Shown one piece after another: positions 19,506-29,647 of a stretch of DNA of 64,000 nt. The first letter of the stretch is position 1; each line of letters starts with the position of its first letter. The notes beneath the pieces are model-generated. The model had not been told where the DNA came from. It made no database searches and worked only from the letters and a program-made list of their open reading frames with translations. The translations under genes were made by a program, and so were the position numbers. The DNA comes from Symbiodinium natans (Eukaryota; Sar; Dinophyceae; Suessiales; Symbiodiniaceae). The DNA lies in the NCBI GenBank assembly GCA_905221605.1, contig CAJNDS010002110.1:235001-299000 (forward strand), given 5' to 3'.

Positions 19506-20725
19506 CCGGCGAAACGCATCCCTAGTTAAGTCAGGCAAGAGGAAGAGACGGGGTGCAGGGTTTAGGCAGTCGTAATAGTATTAAGAAGGATCTTGCTTAG
19601 GAGCCGAAACAGGCACGATTAGGGGTTGAGGGTACATATGTCAGAAAATGTGAATGAGGTACGTACATGCACTAGAGGCAATTCGACTAAGTCCCCAAAG
19701 CTCCGGGCTTCTATGTGCGAGTTTTCCGGTTGCATTGCGTCAGGTACACAAACACTCTTGCCTCTGAAGCCCCAAACCTCTAAACCCCTAAACGCTAAAC
19801 CCGACTCGGAGAGCTACTGCCGCACGTGCGGTGAGGTGGGAGCGCAATGGCAAGCCGAAGTCTCGGCGCTGCTGACGCTGGGTGCTACGATGGGGTCAAT
19901 TAATTTAGGGGTTAGGCTTTAGGGGCGTAGGGTACATTTTCGCCCATTGTTACTGTAAGGGTGGTTGAGGGAAGTCCATGGACTAGGCCATGTTTGCGCG
20001 GGTTGACCAAAGAATGCTTTGGGCTGAGGTGGTAGCAGTTGAGCAACCATAAGCCCTAGAAACCCTAAACCCTAAACCTGAAGAAAAACCCTACAACAGC
20101 TCATTCAAATCCGGAAGGCAATGCCAAGCCACGAGACTCCCAACTTGCAGCTTCCCGAGTCCCGAGTTTCGCCAGCTTCCCTCAACTCCCGGAATCCCTC
20201 AAATATTAATATGAAAGTTATATGTAAGGTCACTGCTGCACCTGTGCCCCGTAACCCGAAACCCCAAATGGTCCCGCGCGCCTTCGTGCAAAGCGATTTT
20301 CCAGGTCCAGCCTCGAGCAGTTCAGTTTTAAGCACGACGACTTATAAATTTGACGCCACCTCGACTACGATCATGCAGTGCCCGGCCATGGTATGAACTC
20401 TGCCGTTCCCCTGTACATGTCTTGTCAACCAACAAAACCCTTCAAGGCTCGGAACTGCGCGAGCCAGGCCGGATGGAGATCAATGATCCTCGCGCGGGGA
20501 GGGGTGGGGGGGGATTCGTTAAGCGCGCTGGCTGGGGTAGGGGTGGGGGGGCGGGGCAACGCAAAGCACAGAAACTCGGACTCCGGTTTCAGGGCTTTGG
20601 GTCAGGGCAATTAATCACGAGTGTAGGATTGGTGGCTTCGGGTTCGAGGGCTTGGGTTCAAGTGTGTTAAGTTAAGACTTCGGAAATATCCACGCCTTTT
20701 TCATGGCTTGAGCAAGCGAGCAGGG
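19506..20725. other. Mostly non-coding, with one possible plus-strand exon
   Basis: 19810-19895 plus reads SESYCRTCGEVGAQWQAEVS, a possible short exon with two Cys. Single telomere-like units and G-runs (20500-20560) occur. The block at 20268-20310 (GTCCCGCGCGCCTTCGT, then CCTCGAGCAGTT) resembles the start of the exon region at 27150-27200, suggesting a duplicated segment. Confidence 0.35.
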
Positions 20726-20830
20726 TTAACGGCGTCGGCGCTTTTTGCGCGTCGCCTGCTCCTCCCGCTGCTGCTGCTCACGCCGCTGACTCTGGCGGTG
20801 CTTCTCCAACGCCGCCTCGAAGTCAGCTTC
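20726..20830 (-). CDS. Last exon of a WW-domain gene (basic tail)
   Basis: After a CAG|GAAGC acceptor the frame reads EADFEAALEKHRQSQRREQQ, QREEQATRKKRRRR and stops at TAA 20726-20728. This is a charged single helix ending in an Arg/Lys cluster that could serve as a nuclear localisation signal. It is the first exon-like block downstream of the two WW-like exons at 21000-21465 on the same strand; an eight-unit TTTAGGG array and a family G element lie in the presumed intron between. Confidence 0.55.
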   Translation of the reverse strand, partial: EADFEAALEKHRQSQRREQQQREEQATRKKRRRR

Positions 20831-20852
20831 CTGACACTTGGGACACAAAAAT

Positions 20853-20911
20853 GTTTAGGGTTTAGGGTTTAGGGTTTAGGGTTTAGGGTTTAGGGTTTAG
20901 GGTTTAGGGTT
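20853..20911 (+). repeat. TTTAGGG array, 8 units
   Basis: A clean heptamer run, presumed intronic. It abuts the family G element at 20916. Confidence 0.95.
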
Positions 20912-20915
20912 TTAA

Positions 20916-21002
20916 AACCTGGGGCAATAAAGGTTAACCTTAGGGAAGATTATTAATATTACCCCAAAAAAGTTAAAGGTTACCTACCCTACTACTACTA
21001 GG
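20916..21002. mobile_element. Truncated palindromic element, family G
   Basis: It shares AACCTGGGG, AAAGGTTAACCTT, TACCCCAAAAA and GGTTACCTACCCTACT-like blocks with the element at 45741-45844. The outer left arm is missing and replaced by the TTTAGGG array. Confidence 0.55.
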
Positions 21003-21218
21003 CCTTGCCCTAAAGCAAACCCCAACGCAGTTTCCATCAATCCGAGGCTCAAAGACAGCAAAGTCTGCTGTCACGACCCTCCCAGGGTGAAACCAGAATC
21101 TGGAGCCCTCCCCGTGCTGCAGGTAAATGGACCACAGTTGCCACCCGTCCATGTACGGCTCCGCCAGTGTCGATGATGGCGGCGGCAACTCAGGGACAGA
21201 CAGGGAACCATCGGGCAT
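21003..21218 (-). CDS. Exon with a second WW-like domain
   Basis: The exon begins at a TGTAG|ATG acceptor (21218). After a Pro-rich lead (LSVPELPPPSSTLAEP) it reads DGWQLWSIYLQHGEGSRFWF then HPGRVVTADFAVFEP. The spacing (Trp, an aromatic triplet, Thr, an aromatic two residues before Pro) fits a divergent WW domain, a small fold that binds proline-rich peptides. It follows another WW-like exon directly upstream, as tandem WW domains often do in RNA-processing factors. Assignment rests on the pattern only. Confidence 0.5.
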
Positions 21219-21252
21219 CTACAATTCATAAATTTAAAGATTCGGAAATACA

Positions 21253-21465
21253 CTACAGTAACATGCTATGCCCAAAATGCCAGGCCTCTTCCCAGGTCCT
21301 GGGTGCCTCGAAGGTGCACGTCCTACCCCGCGTGTTGAAGTAGAACGGCCTGTCGGGGTCCCTGGCGGATACCGCTCGCGTCCAGCCATGCATGAGCTCC
21401 TCCTCGCTCACGACCATGGGGACGTTGAGAATCCGGCGGATCTCAGGCGTTGGAGTTGGAGCATG
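21253..21465 (-). CDS. Exon with a WW domain
   Basis: The frame reads PTPTPEIRRILNVPMVVSEE, ELMHGWTRAVSARDPDRPFY and FNTRGRTCTFEAP, then RTWEEAW. GW, the RPFYFN triplet, the following Thr and the F-x-x-P-like end match the WW fold, with Phe in place of the second Trp. WW domains bind proline-rich partners. The exon probably ends in the RTWEEAW region; an in-frame TAG follows at 21253-21255. It lies between the repeat-rich N-terminal part of the gene and the second WW-like exon. Confidence 0.6.
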   Translation of the reverse strand, partial: HAPTPTPEIRRILNVPMVVSEEELMHGWTRAVSARDPDRPFYFNTRGRTCTFEAPRTWEEAWHFGHSMLL

Positions 21466-21577
21466 GCATCAATAGCAACACATTACTTCCTTTCTAAGTG
21501 CAAAATAAGTGCTGGTCAGTCATCAAACAAAAAATGCCAAAGGCAAGCAAGTCCAAGTTGCGCCGGAAGCGGACGAA

Positions 21578-21673
21578 GGCTCGGTTGCAGCAGCAGATGC
21601 AGGCTCGGTTGCAGCAGCAGATGCAGGCTCGGTTGCAGCAGCAGATGCAGGCTCGGTTGCAGCAGCAGCTGCC
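21578..21673. repeat. 24-bp in-frame tandem repeat, 4 units
   Basis: Units start at 21578, 21602, 21626 and 21650 (GGCTCGGTTGCAGCAGCAGA plus TGCA). On the minus strand each encodes eight residues of the type ATEPASAA, so copy-number change would keep the frame. Confidence 0.9.
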
Positions 21674-21723
21674 CCTGCAACCTTGTATGGGGCATTGCCC
21701 TCTGTTGCAGGATTCATAGTTAT

Positions 21724-21783
21724 AGGGTTTAGAGTTTAGGGTTTAGGGTTTAGGGTTTAGGGTTTAGGGTTTAGGGTTTAGGG
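21724..21783 (+). repeat. TTTAGGG array, about 8 units
   Basis: A clean heptamer run between the VNTR block and the repeated exon units. Confidence 0.95.
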
Positions 21784-21831
21784 ATGGCCAGCCCAACAAG
21801 ACAAAGTAAGCAAACTCAGAGAAAAGAACAC

Positions 21832-23240
21832 ATGCCAGCAGCAAGTCAGGTTGCTGGCTCGTCCTGCGCGAGCCCGGAAACTGCGTCGGCAGCAGATGCT
21901 ACTTCGACCTTCTACGGGGCATGGCCCAGTGTTAAATCATTGTTGCAAGGCGAGATAAGAAAGAAAGGAAATTATAAAACCCCATTGCCAGGACTTCCAA
22001 GCTGCTGCTGCCGCTTCCCGCGATGCTGCCGGAGCCGCTGCGGCACCAGTTCCATCTTCTACCTTCTGTCGGGCATTGCCAAGTGCTTAGTATGTATTGC
22101 AACGCGGGAGTCATCAAAGAAAGCTCATATCAGAAAGACGTACCAGCAAATCCAAGTTGCTGAGGCATGGTGCACAGGCTCTGGAGAGTCATCGACCAGG
22201 ACAGTAGGTGCGGCTTCGACCTTCTGTCGGGCATTGCCAAGTGCCATAGTATTTATTGCAACCCGAGTCATGGAAGAAAGCTGACATTAGAAAGACGTGC
22301 CAGCAAATCCAAGTTGCGGAGGCATGGTGCACAGGCTCTTGAGATGCATCGACAGTAGGTGCGGCTTCGACCTTCTGTCGGGCATTGCCAAGTGCCATAG
22401 TATTTATTGCAACCCGAGTCATGGAAGAAAGCTGACATTAGAAAGACGTGCCAGCAAATCCAAGTTGCGGAGGCATGGTGCACAGGCTCTTGAGATGCAT
22501 CGACAGTAGGTGCGGCTTCGACCTTCTGTCGGGCATTGCCAAGTGCCATAGTATTTATTGCAACCCGAGTCATGGAAGAAAGCTGACATTAGAAAGACGT
22601 GCCAGCAAATCCAAGTTGCTGGCGCATGGTGCGCAGACTCGGGAGATTCAGATGCTTCCAGAGTAGGAGTCGGTGATGGTTCGACCTTTTATCGGGCATT
22701 GCCAAGTCTTAGTATTTATTGAACGCGAATCAGTCATGAAAGACAGGTCACAATAGACTTAGAAACACATGCCAGCAAATCCAAGTTGCTGGCGACTTCT
22801 GCTCGGGAGATGCGTCCAGCGTAGGAGTCTGAGTAGGTGACGCTTCGACCTTTTTTCGGGCATTGCCAAGTTTAGTAGGTTCAGGGTTTGGGTTTAGGGT
22901 TTAGGGTTTAGGGTTTAGGGTTCAGGGTTCAGGGAGGCCGGTTCAGGGTTCAGGGTTTAGGGTTTAGGGTTTAGGGTTTAGGGTTTAGGGTTTAGGGTTT
23001 AGGGTTTATTAATGTAACGCGAATCAGTCAATGAAAGAAAGGTCAGAATAGAAACACATGCCAGCAAATCCAAGTTGCTGGCGCATTCTGCGGAGGCTCG
23101 GAAGACGCGTTGGCAGCATGGGCTTCTTCGACCTTCTGTGGGGCATTGCCCAGTTTGTATTTGCTTTGCAGAAAACGCGAGACAAGAAAGAAAGGTCAAA
23201 TGAGAAAAAACACATGCCAGCAACTCCAAGTGGCTGGCGC
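21832..23240 (-). repeat. Tandemly repeated exon-plus-intron units, mostly 151 bp
   Basis: The anchor CCAGCAAATCCAAGTTG occurs at 22143, 22300, 22451, 22602, 22772 and 23061, with degenerate forms at about 21835 and 23217. Spacing is 157, 151, 151, 170, 289 (holding a TTTAGGG array) and 156. Units 22300-22601 are almost identical. On the minus strand each unit reads one protein-like block (KVEAAPTVDASQEPVHHASA then TW), and the rest looks intronic. This suggests repeated duplication of one small exon with its intron, inside the WW-domain gene. Confidence 0.75.
22875..23010 (+). repeat. TTTAGGG array with TTCAGGG variants
   Basis: About 17 heptamers, interrupted by a short CCGG-containing spacer. 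It is inserted within the 151-bp repeat series. Confidence 0.95.
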
Positions 23241-23484
23241 ACCCCGTGTTGGTGCATTGTCAGCAGAAGCAGCAGCAGCTGTTGGCAAGGACCCAGCCAG
23301 GTTCTCAGTTGGTTGCACCGCATGGTGCCCCAGAAAAGGTGGTCAAACCAAAAAGTTACAGCAACCCAAAAATAAGTGCCAACAAGCCCAAGTTACTGGC
23401 TGGCCAAAGGAAAGCTGGGCCATCGCAAGCCACTGCTCAGCCTGCGGTTCTTACTCAAGCAAAAGCACACCTAAACCCTAAACC

Positions 23485-23830
23485 CTAAACCCTAGCACAA
23501 GGTTTTGATTCCCGGGCAACATCCCGCCGGAAACTGGGTTCCAACCACAAAAACCACAGGTCCTGCTCAGCCAACGCCCGCGCCATGGCCAGCGCAGCTA
23601 CAGACGCTGCGTCGACTGCATCAGCTGCCAGATCCGGAGCAGGGGCCTCGACGACTGCAGCAGGACCAGGGGCCTCGACGGCTGCAGCAGGAGCAGTGTC
23701 GGACGAAGCTGCAGCGGCGGGAGCAGCAGCGGGAGGAGCAGCGGGAGGAGCAGCGGGAGGAGCAGCGTACACCGGGTGACCTTGACGAGGTGGTACGACC
23801 TCACACCCCAAAGTTGGATTGCAAGGTTCA
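23485..23830 (-). CDS. Proline/alanine-rich exon, probable N-terminal part of the WW gene
   Basis: The minus frame reads TLGCEVVPPRQGHPVYAAPP, then repeated AAPPAAPPAAAP and long Ala-rich runs with VEAPGPAAVVEAPAPD. About 105 codons are open, with no ATG at the start, so an upstream exon or another start is needed. Low-complexity Pro/Ala linkers are common in WW-domain splicing factors, and the downstream repeated exons are similarly Ala/Glu/Pro-rich. The frame-preserving indels in the repeat (GGAGGAGCAGC units at 23720-23765) support coding. Confidence 0.5.
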
Positions 23831-24784
23831 TGGCGGGGCTTACGATGCTGGACATACTTAATTAATAATTAAAAAAGAATAATAATAAAGCATTGAATTT
23901 ATGCCAAGCAACAGGAGGCCCGTGCGTCGTCCTTGCCCTGCCACCGCGCCTGCCACCGTGGTAAAGCTGGCGCCACCACCAGTGACTGTCCATGGGGCAG
24001 AAGCCGCAGTCTGTCCAAGCTCTGGTTGAAGTCACAGCCGAAGGTCAGGGTCTGTAAGCTGCTGGTCCAAGCTCTGGTTGAAATGACGAGAGCAATGGGC
24101 AATGGCAATGGCAAGAAACTAAAGCTGGAATTGAATTGCATCTAATTTAATAGTTTTTTGCGGATTCCCGTCCCTTACATCTGGCCCATGATCAGGCTAT
24201 CAAATGATAAGGGTGCCTGGCTTTGGATATTGCAGATTGACCTTATCTCAGGGCGAGGACTTAAATTAAAGACCCTGCTGCTAAAGCCCTAATTCACTCA
24301 ACCTTGTGGTTTAGGGTACGTACAATGTAGGGGTCAGGGCCCCTAAGTCAGCCCTGGCTTGGGCCTGTGCCAGGCGGGACGAAAACAGGTTTCGGCTATA
24401 AGGGCTTTGAATCGTAGATCCGATTCCCGAAACCTAAAACCTGGTCTTGTTGTGGATTTCGGGTTTGGGATGGTAAAAACGCAACAAGTCGTGAAGCCCC
24501 CCCCCCAACAGTGAAGACTTTCCAGAAGCCCCAAGCCCTAAGTAATGGTGCGGAGTTTGGGCTGCTTCGGCAGGGATACATAGGGTTCTGGAGCGTGTAT
24601 TTTTCTAAGGTCTGGGGTTGAGGGTTAGGGTCTAATTGGGGTTGAGGGTTTCGGGTCTTGGCATTGCTCGACTTCGGGTTTGGGGTTTCGGGTTCAGGGT
24701 TCAGGGTTCAGGGTTCAGGGAATAATCAGGGTTTAGGGATTATTAGTTTTAGGGGTTCAGGGTGAGCTTTCGGACTTCGATGCC
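23831..24784. other. No confident gene
   Basis: Contains a direct repeat of GTCCAAGCTCTGGTTGAA (24015 and 24067), AT-rich DNA at 23855-23900, and degenerate telomere-like units from 24250. Short frames have no recognisable content. The WW gene's promoter could lie here. Confidence 0.4.
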
Positions 24785-25640
24785 ATCCCACCTTCCCCCC
24801 CCCCACACCCTAAGCCCCAACACCCAAAACCCTAAACCCTGAACCCTAAACCCTGAAAGGCCCTTCACCTGGGGTTGGGGGTTTCGGAGCCGTCAACACC
24901 CAAAACCCTAAACCCTGAACCCTAAACCCTACACCCTGAAAGGCCCTTCACCTGGGGTTGGGGGTTTCGGAGCCGTCAACACCCAAAACCCTAAACCCTG
25001 AACCCTGAACCCTACACCCTGAAAGGCCCTTCGCCTGGGGTTGGGGGTTTCGGAGCCCCCAACACCCAAAACCCTAAACCCTGAACCCTAAACCCTGAAA
25101 GGCCCTTCACCTGGGGTTGGGGGTTTCGGAGCCGTCAACACCCAAAACCCTAAACCCTGAACCCTAAACCCTACACCCTGAAAGGCCCTTCGCCTGGGGT
25201 TGGGGGTTTCGGAGCCGTCAACACCCAAAACCCTAAACCCTGAACCCTAAACCCTACACCCTGAAAGGCCCTTCGCCTGGGGTTGGGGGTTTCGGAGCCG
25301 TCAACACCCAAAACCCTAAACCCTGAACCCTAAACCCTACACCCTGAAAGGCCCTTCGCCTGGGGTTGGGGGTTTCGGAGCCGTCAACACCCAAAACCCT
25401 AAACCCTGAACCCTAAACCCTACACCCTGAAAGGCCCTTCGCCTGGGGTTGGGGGTTTCGGAGCCGTCAACACCCAAAACCCTAAACCCTCACTGAACCC
25501 TAAACCCTACACCCTGAAAGGCCCTTGACCTGGGGTTGGGGGTTTCGGAGCCGTCAACACCCAAAACCCTGAAACTTGAACCCTAAACCCTACACCCTGA
25601 AAGGCCCTTGACCTGGGGTTGGGGGTTTCCTAGTCCCTAA
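24785..25640. repeat. 83-bp satellite array, about 10 units
   Basis: The block CCTGGGGTTGGGGGTTTCGG recurs at 24868, 24951, 25034, 25110, 25193, 25276, 25359, 25442, 25529 and 25612. Spacing is 83 bp except one 76 and one 87. Each unit ends in several CCCTAAA/CCCTGAA heptamers. No coding. Confidence 0.95.
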
Positions 25641-25989
25641 GCCGCATTGATGCGCCCCTTGGGGTCGGTTTAGGGTTTAGGCTAGGGTATAGGGTATAGG
25701 GTATAGGGTTTAGGGTATAAGGTTCGGGGTTACGGTTTAGAGTTTAGGGTTTAGGGTCCCGCAGTTTCGGTCCTCGGACATGGACTTGCCAGCGTGCAGC
25801 GCAGGGCCATAACCTCCATGGCTGGGGAAACACTCAACCCCAACCAAGACCCTAAACCCGTCAAAACCTAACGCCACAAGGGCGGACCCCTAATGCCACA
25901 AAGGCGAAACAAACGCGGCCCTCAGCCCTAAAGTTTTGTGGGAGAGAGGGGGGACATGAAGCTGTTTAAACCAAGTGCTCGGGGATGGC
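25641..25989. other. Degenerate telomere-like repeats, no gene
   Basis: Resembles 9430-9740 in order: GGTCGGTTTAGGG, TATAGGG runs, a GTGCAGCGCAGGGCCATAACCT block, then an ACGCCACAAGGGCG unit. This indicates a duplicated segment. Confidence 0.6.
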
Positions 25990-26260
25990 GGATTAGAAAA
26001 AAGTTGGGGGGGGGGGGTGCGGGGCGAGGGGGGGGGGGGTTGGGGGGGGCGCAGCAGGCGAGTGGTTTTTTTTGGGGGGGGGGTGGGGGGGGGGTTTGGG
26101 GGGGGGGGGGGGGTTGGGGGGGGGGGGGGGGGGGTTTGGGGGGGAGGGGGTGAGAGTTTGGTTTTGGGGGGGACGGAACTAAGCAAGGGATGATATAGGA
26201 CAGGCAGGGGGACCCAACCGGAAGGAGGGGGCCGGGGGGGGGGGGGGGGGTTGGGGTGCA
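25990..26260 (+). repeat. Very G-rich tract
   Basis: Dozens of G-runs of 6-19 bases broken by TTT, TGC or A. Copy number and exact length are likely to be unreliable in any assembly. The open frames here encode only Gly/Pro and are not genes. Confidence 0.85.
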
Positions 26261-26267
26261 ACCCTAA

Positions 26268-26960
26268 CGGCACAAGAACCTGACGCCACAAGGGCGAAAC
26301 CCTAAACCTAACGCCACAAGGGCGAAACCCTAAGCCTAACGCCGCAAGGGCGAAACCCGACAACCTAACGCCACAAGGGCGGATCCCCCAACCTAACGCC
26401 ACAAGGGCGAAACCCTAAAACCTAACGCCACAAGGGCGTAACCCTAAGCCTAACGCCACAAGGGCGAAACCCCAAAGCCTAACGCCACAAAGGGCGGATT
26501 CCCAAAACCTAACGCCACAAGGGCGAAACCCGACAACCTAACGCCACAAAGGGCGGATACCCCAAAGCCTAACGCCACAAAGGGCGGATCCCCCAACCTA
26601 ACGCCACACGGGCGAAACCCTAAAACCTAACGCCGCAAAGGGCGGATCCCCTAAACCTAACGCCACAAGGGCGAAACCCTAAAACCTGACGCCACAGAGG
26701 GCGGATTCCCCAAAGCTAACGCCACAAGGGCGAAACCCGACAACCTAACGCGAAACCCTAAGCCTAACGCCACAAGGGCGAAACCCTAAAACCTAACGCC
26801 ACAAGGGCGAAACCCTAAAACCTAACGCCACAAGGGCGAAACCCTAAAACCTAACGCCACAAGGGCGAAACCCTAAAACCTAACGCCGCAAGGGCGAAAC
26901 CCTAAAACCTAAATATACAACCGGGCCACGACCTAACGCCACAAAGGCGGACCCGAAACC
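26268..26960. repeat. Minisatellite on ACGCCACAAGGGCG, second locus
   Basis: About 24 units of 27-31 bp: CCTAACGCCACAAGGGCG followed by AAACCCTAAAA or GGATCCCC-type tails. The core GCCACAAGGGC has a short inverted repeat. It is the same family as 9982-10215. Confidence 0.92.
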
Positions 26961-27178
26961 CCTTTAACTTTGCTGAACAAAACAGTGTTTAGGGTTTAGG
27001 GTTTAGGGTTTAGGGTTAAGGGGTTTAGGGTTTCGGGTCACCCTAAACCCCTGTAAACCCTAAAACTTACTAACGCTATTATGACTGCCTAGACGTTACT
27101 ATAAACCCTATAATTTTAATATACTACTATGATCCCCTAAACCCTAAATTGTCCCGCGCGCCTTCGTCGACTTGCCAT
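26961..27178. other. Telomere-like runs in both orientations
   Basis: Four TTTAGGG units at about 26988-27018, then CCCTAAA units, then AT-rich DNA. Confidence 0.7.
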
Positions 27179-27330
27179 CTAGCCTCGAGCAGTTACGATG
27201 AGGTTGAACTCGACCGTACGACAATCAGGAGAGAAGCATGCCACAATCACAAGCCGGGCCCCTGGCTCATCGGCAATCTGGTCGGCATTGATGATGGCGG
27301 CGACTTTACGCACGAACGACAACGACGACG
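27179..27330 (-). CDS. Isolated exon, unidentified
   Basis: The minus frame reads VRKVAAIINADQIADEPGAR, LVIVACFSPDCRTVEFNLIV then TARG and a stop at 27179. It is strongly protein-like (alternating hydrophobic strand pattern). It is flanked by telomere-like DNA on both sides and by a C-homopolymer (27419-27442), so it would be a single exon in very repeat-rich introns. No family is recognised. Confidence 0.5.
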
Positions 27331-28325
27331 ACAAGCATGAAAAGCCACCACAAAACCAGATCACAGTGACCAAACCAACAACCCCCCCCCCCCAAAAAAA
27401 AAAACTGTCCTGCCCTCCGCCCCCCCCCCCCCCCCCCCCCCCAAGCAAATACCCCAAAAATAAAAAATGTCTCTGAGGACTTCCCAGTAATTAAACCCTC
27501 TAAATCCTATAAACCCGATAAACCCTGTAAACCTCAAACCCTTCATGGCCCCTGTGAACGCCAACGTGAACCCCAAACCTTTAAACCCTAAAACCCTAAA
27601 ACCCTAAAACCCTAAAATCCTAGAACCCTAAACCCTAAACCCTAAAACCCTAAACCCCCTGGTCTCTATGCGCCAAAATGCAGCCTAAACCCTGAACCCT
27701 GAGCCATAAATGAACCCTAAACCCCCTAAACCCTAAACTAAAACCCCAAACCCTAAACCCTAAACCCTGAACCCATGAGCCGAAATGCAGCACGCCCTTC
27801 CACGGCTTCCGCAGTCCGACGAAGAACTCGGGCATCAGGAGCCTCCGTGAGCTTCGGGATGCAGGGCTTCTGTTGGGTGATGTGAGGGTTTAGGGTTTAG
27901 GGTTTAGGGTTTAGGGTTTAGGGTTTAGGGTTTAGGGTTTAGTGGTTTAGGGTTTAGGGTTTTCTGGTTTAGGGTTTAGGGCCGCGCGCGATCCAGAGGA
28001 TTTAGGGCTTGGGGCTGCTTAATCGCTCAGACTCGGACAAGCCAGGCGAGATACACACTGTCCCATGGTGTCTTAGGGCTGCTTAGGGTTTAGGGTTTCG
28101 TGAGCTTTCTGGGGATTTTGGGGCGTCAACACTCTTGCAAGGCGTTGTTTTGCAAACTTACCGGGCTGCGAAGACCGAGCCGGGAGGCCCAAGAGTCACC
28201 TACAAGTAGGAATACAACAATGGGGGCCCTATTTTGTGCCGAAAGGAGAGCTGTAACGAGGGAACCTAAGCCCTAACACAAAGGGAATAAGGGCCGACTC
28301 TGGGTCCGGGGATGTGTGATATGCG
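27331..28325. other. Telomere-like mosaic, no confident gene
   Basis: A C-homopolymer of about 24 bases (27419-27442), CCCTAAAA octamers (27590-27650), CCCTAAA units, and a TTTAGGG array at 27886-27960. 27780-27870 and 28010-28260 are unique islands without a clear frame. Confidence 0.6.
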
Positions 28326-28402
28326 CTAAACCCTAAACCCTAAACCCTAAACCCTAAACCCTAAACCCTAAACCCTAAACCCTAAACCCTAAACCCTAAA
28401 CC
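28326..28402 (-). repeat. CCCTAAA array, 11 units
   Basis: Perfect heptamers, directly followed by the GC-rich minisatellite. Confidence 0.97.
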
Positions 28403-28403
28403 C

Positions 28404-28690
28404 TCCGCACCAAGGCCCCCCGGGCCAAGGGCCCCCGGGCCAAGGGCCCCCCGGGCCAAGGGCCCCCGCGGGCCAAGGGCCCCCCGGGCCAAGGGCCCCC
28501 CGGACCAAGGGCCCCCCGGGCCAAGGGCCCCGCGCCAAGGGCCCCCCTTGGTTGGGCCCCCCAGCCAAAGGGCCTCCCGGGCCAAGGGCCCCCCGAGCCA
28601 AGGGCCCCCCCGGGCCAAGGGCCACGGGCCAAAGGGCCCCCGAACCAAATCCCCTCGGGCCAAAACCGCCCCACCCAGGGTCCCGCACCA
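28404..28690. repeat. GGGCCAAGGGCCCCCC minisatellite
   Basis: About 15 units of 15-20 bp built on CCGGGCCAAGGGCCCC. It is almost free of A and T apart from the AA step. Long open frames in all phases encode only Gly/Pro/Ala and are artefacts. Confidence 0.92.
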
Positions 28691-28734
28691 AGAACCTCGG
28701 ACCGACCCAAGCCCCCCCTCTAGGCCAAGACCCC

Positions 28735-29500
28735 AAGAGGCGCCAAGAGCCGCCAAAAGGCTTCAAAAGCTTCAAAAGGCACACTAAAAGAAGGGGGACC
28801 ATAAGATTTGTCCGAGCCCACAATGAAAAATGCGATTTTTGAATATTGAAAACGATGGTTTTACGCACCCCTGCCCGTAATGAAAAATGTTCTTTTTTAG
28901 TACTGAAATCGATGGCTCCCCCAAATCAGCAAGGACTTCTACGGGTCCTGACGTGCCGAAGGCCCGGAAAGGACCGAGGCTACCCCGAACCCCAACCTAA
29001 ACCCTAACACCGCAAAACCCTGCGACGGCCTTCAAGTAAATAAGGGCCACTACGGGCCCTAACGTGCCGAAGGCCCGAAAAGGGCCGAGGCTACCCCGAA
29101 CCCGAGCTTAAACCCTAGCGATTGAAATACTCATTGGCGAAAAACTCATTAATAGGTTCCCTGACCTTTAAATGAATAAAACCTCTGACACGCCGAAGGT
29201 CCGAACAAGGCCCCGAGAGACCCCAAGAGCCACCAAAATGCTTCAAAAGGCTTCAAAAGGCCCCCTAAAAGAAGGGGGACCCCAGGATGCCCGTACCCGC
29301 AATGAAAAATGCGATTTTTTGGTAGTGAAACCGATGCTTAATTGAGGCCCTTAAAGAAGGGGAATCCAGGAGCAGACACAAATGGTTTCCTTGACCTTCA
29401 AAGAAATAAGGGCCTCTACGGGCCCTGACACGCCGAAGGCCCGAAAAGGGCCGAGGCTACCCCCAACCCCAGCTTAACCCCTAACAGCGCAACTTTAAAA
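28735..29500. repeat. Diverged tandem duplication, period about 480 bp, with sub-repeats
   Basis: GCTTCAAAAGGC...AAAAGAAGGGGGACC occurs at about 28755 and 29240, and GCAATGAAAAATGCGATTTT-like blocks at 28820, 28877 and 29299. CGCCGAAGGCCCG-like blocks occur at 28951, 29061, 29191 and 29431. There are no coding frames. Confidence 0.8.
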
Positions 29501-29647
29501 ACATCAAAGCAAGCATCAGAGCACAAGAAAGTAAATTCCATAAACCCTAAACCCTAATAGAGTATAGTTTGGGTGGCCGGGGTGGGTTGACGGGCAACGC
29601 GAGCGCGCGGCCCGGGGTGTTTCACACCCGAGCGCGCGCCCTCCCCT

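Noticed and set aside
21832-23240. CRISPR array
   Set aside because: Units are about 151 bp and nearly identical along their length; there are no short repeats with unique spacers, and the context is eukaryotic.
25890-26402. 170-codon Pro-rich minus frame and Gly-rich plus frames
   Set aside because: They translate G-homopolymers and telomere-like DNA with no domain.
28382-28868. Frames of 79-159 codons rich in Gly/Pro/Ala
   Set aside because: They are the GGGCCAAGGGCCCC minisatellite read in several phases at once.
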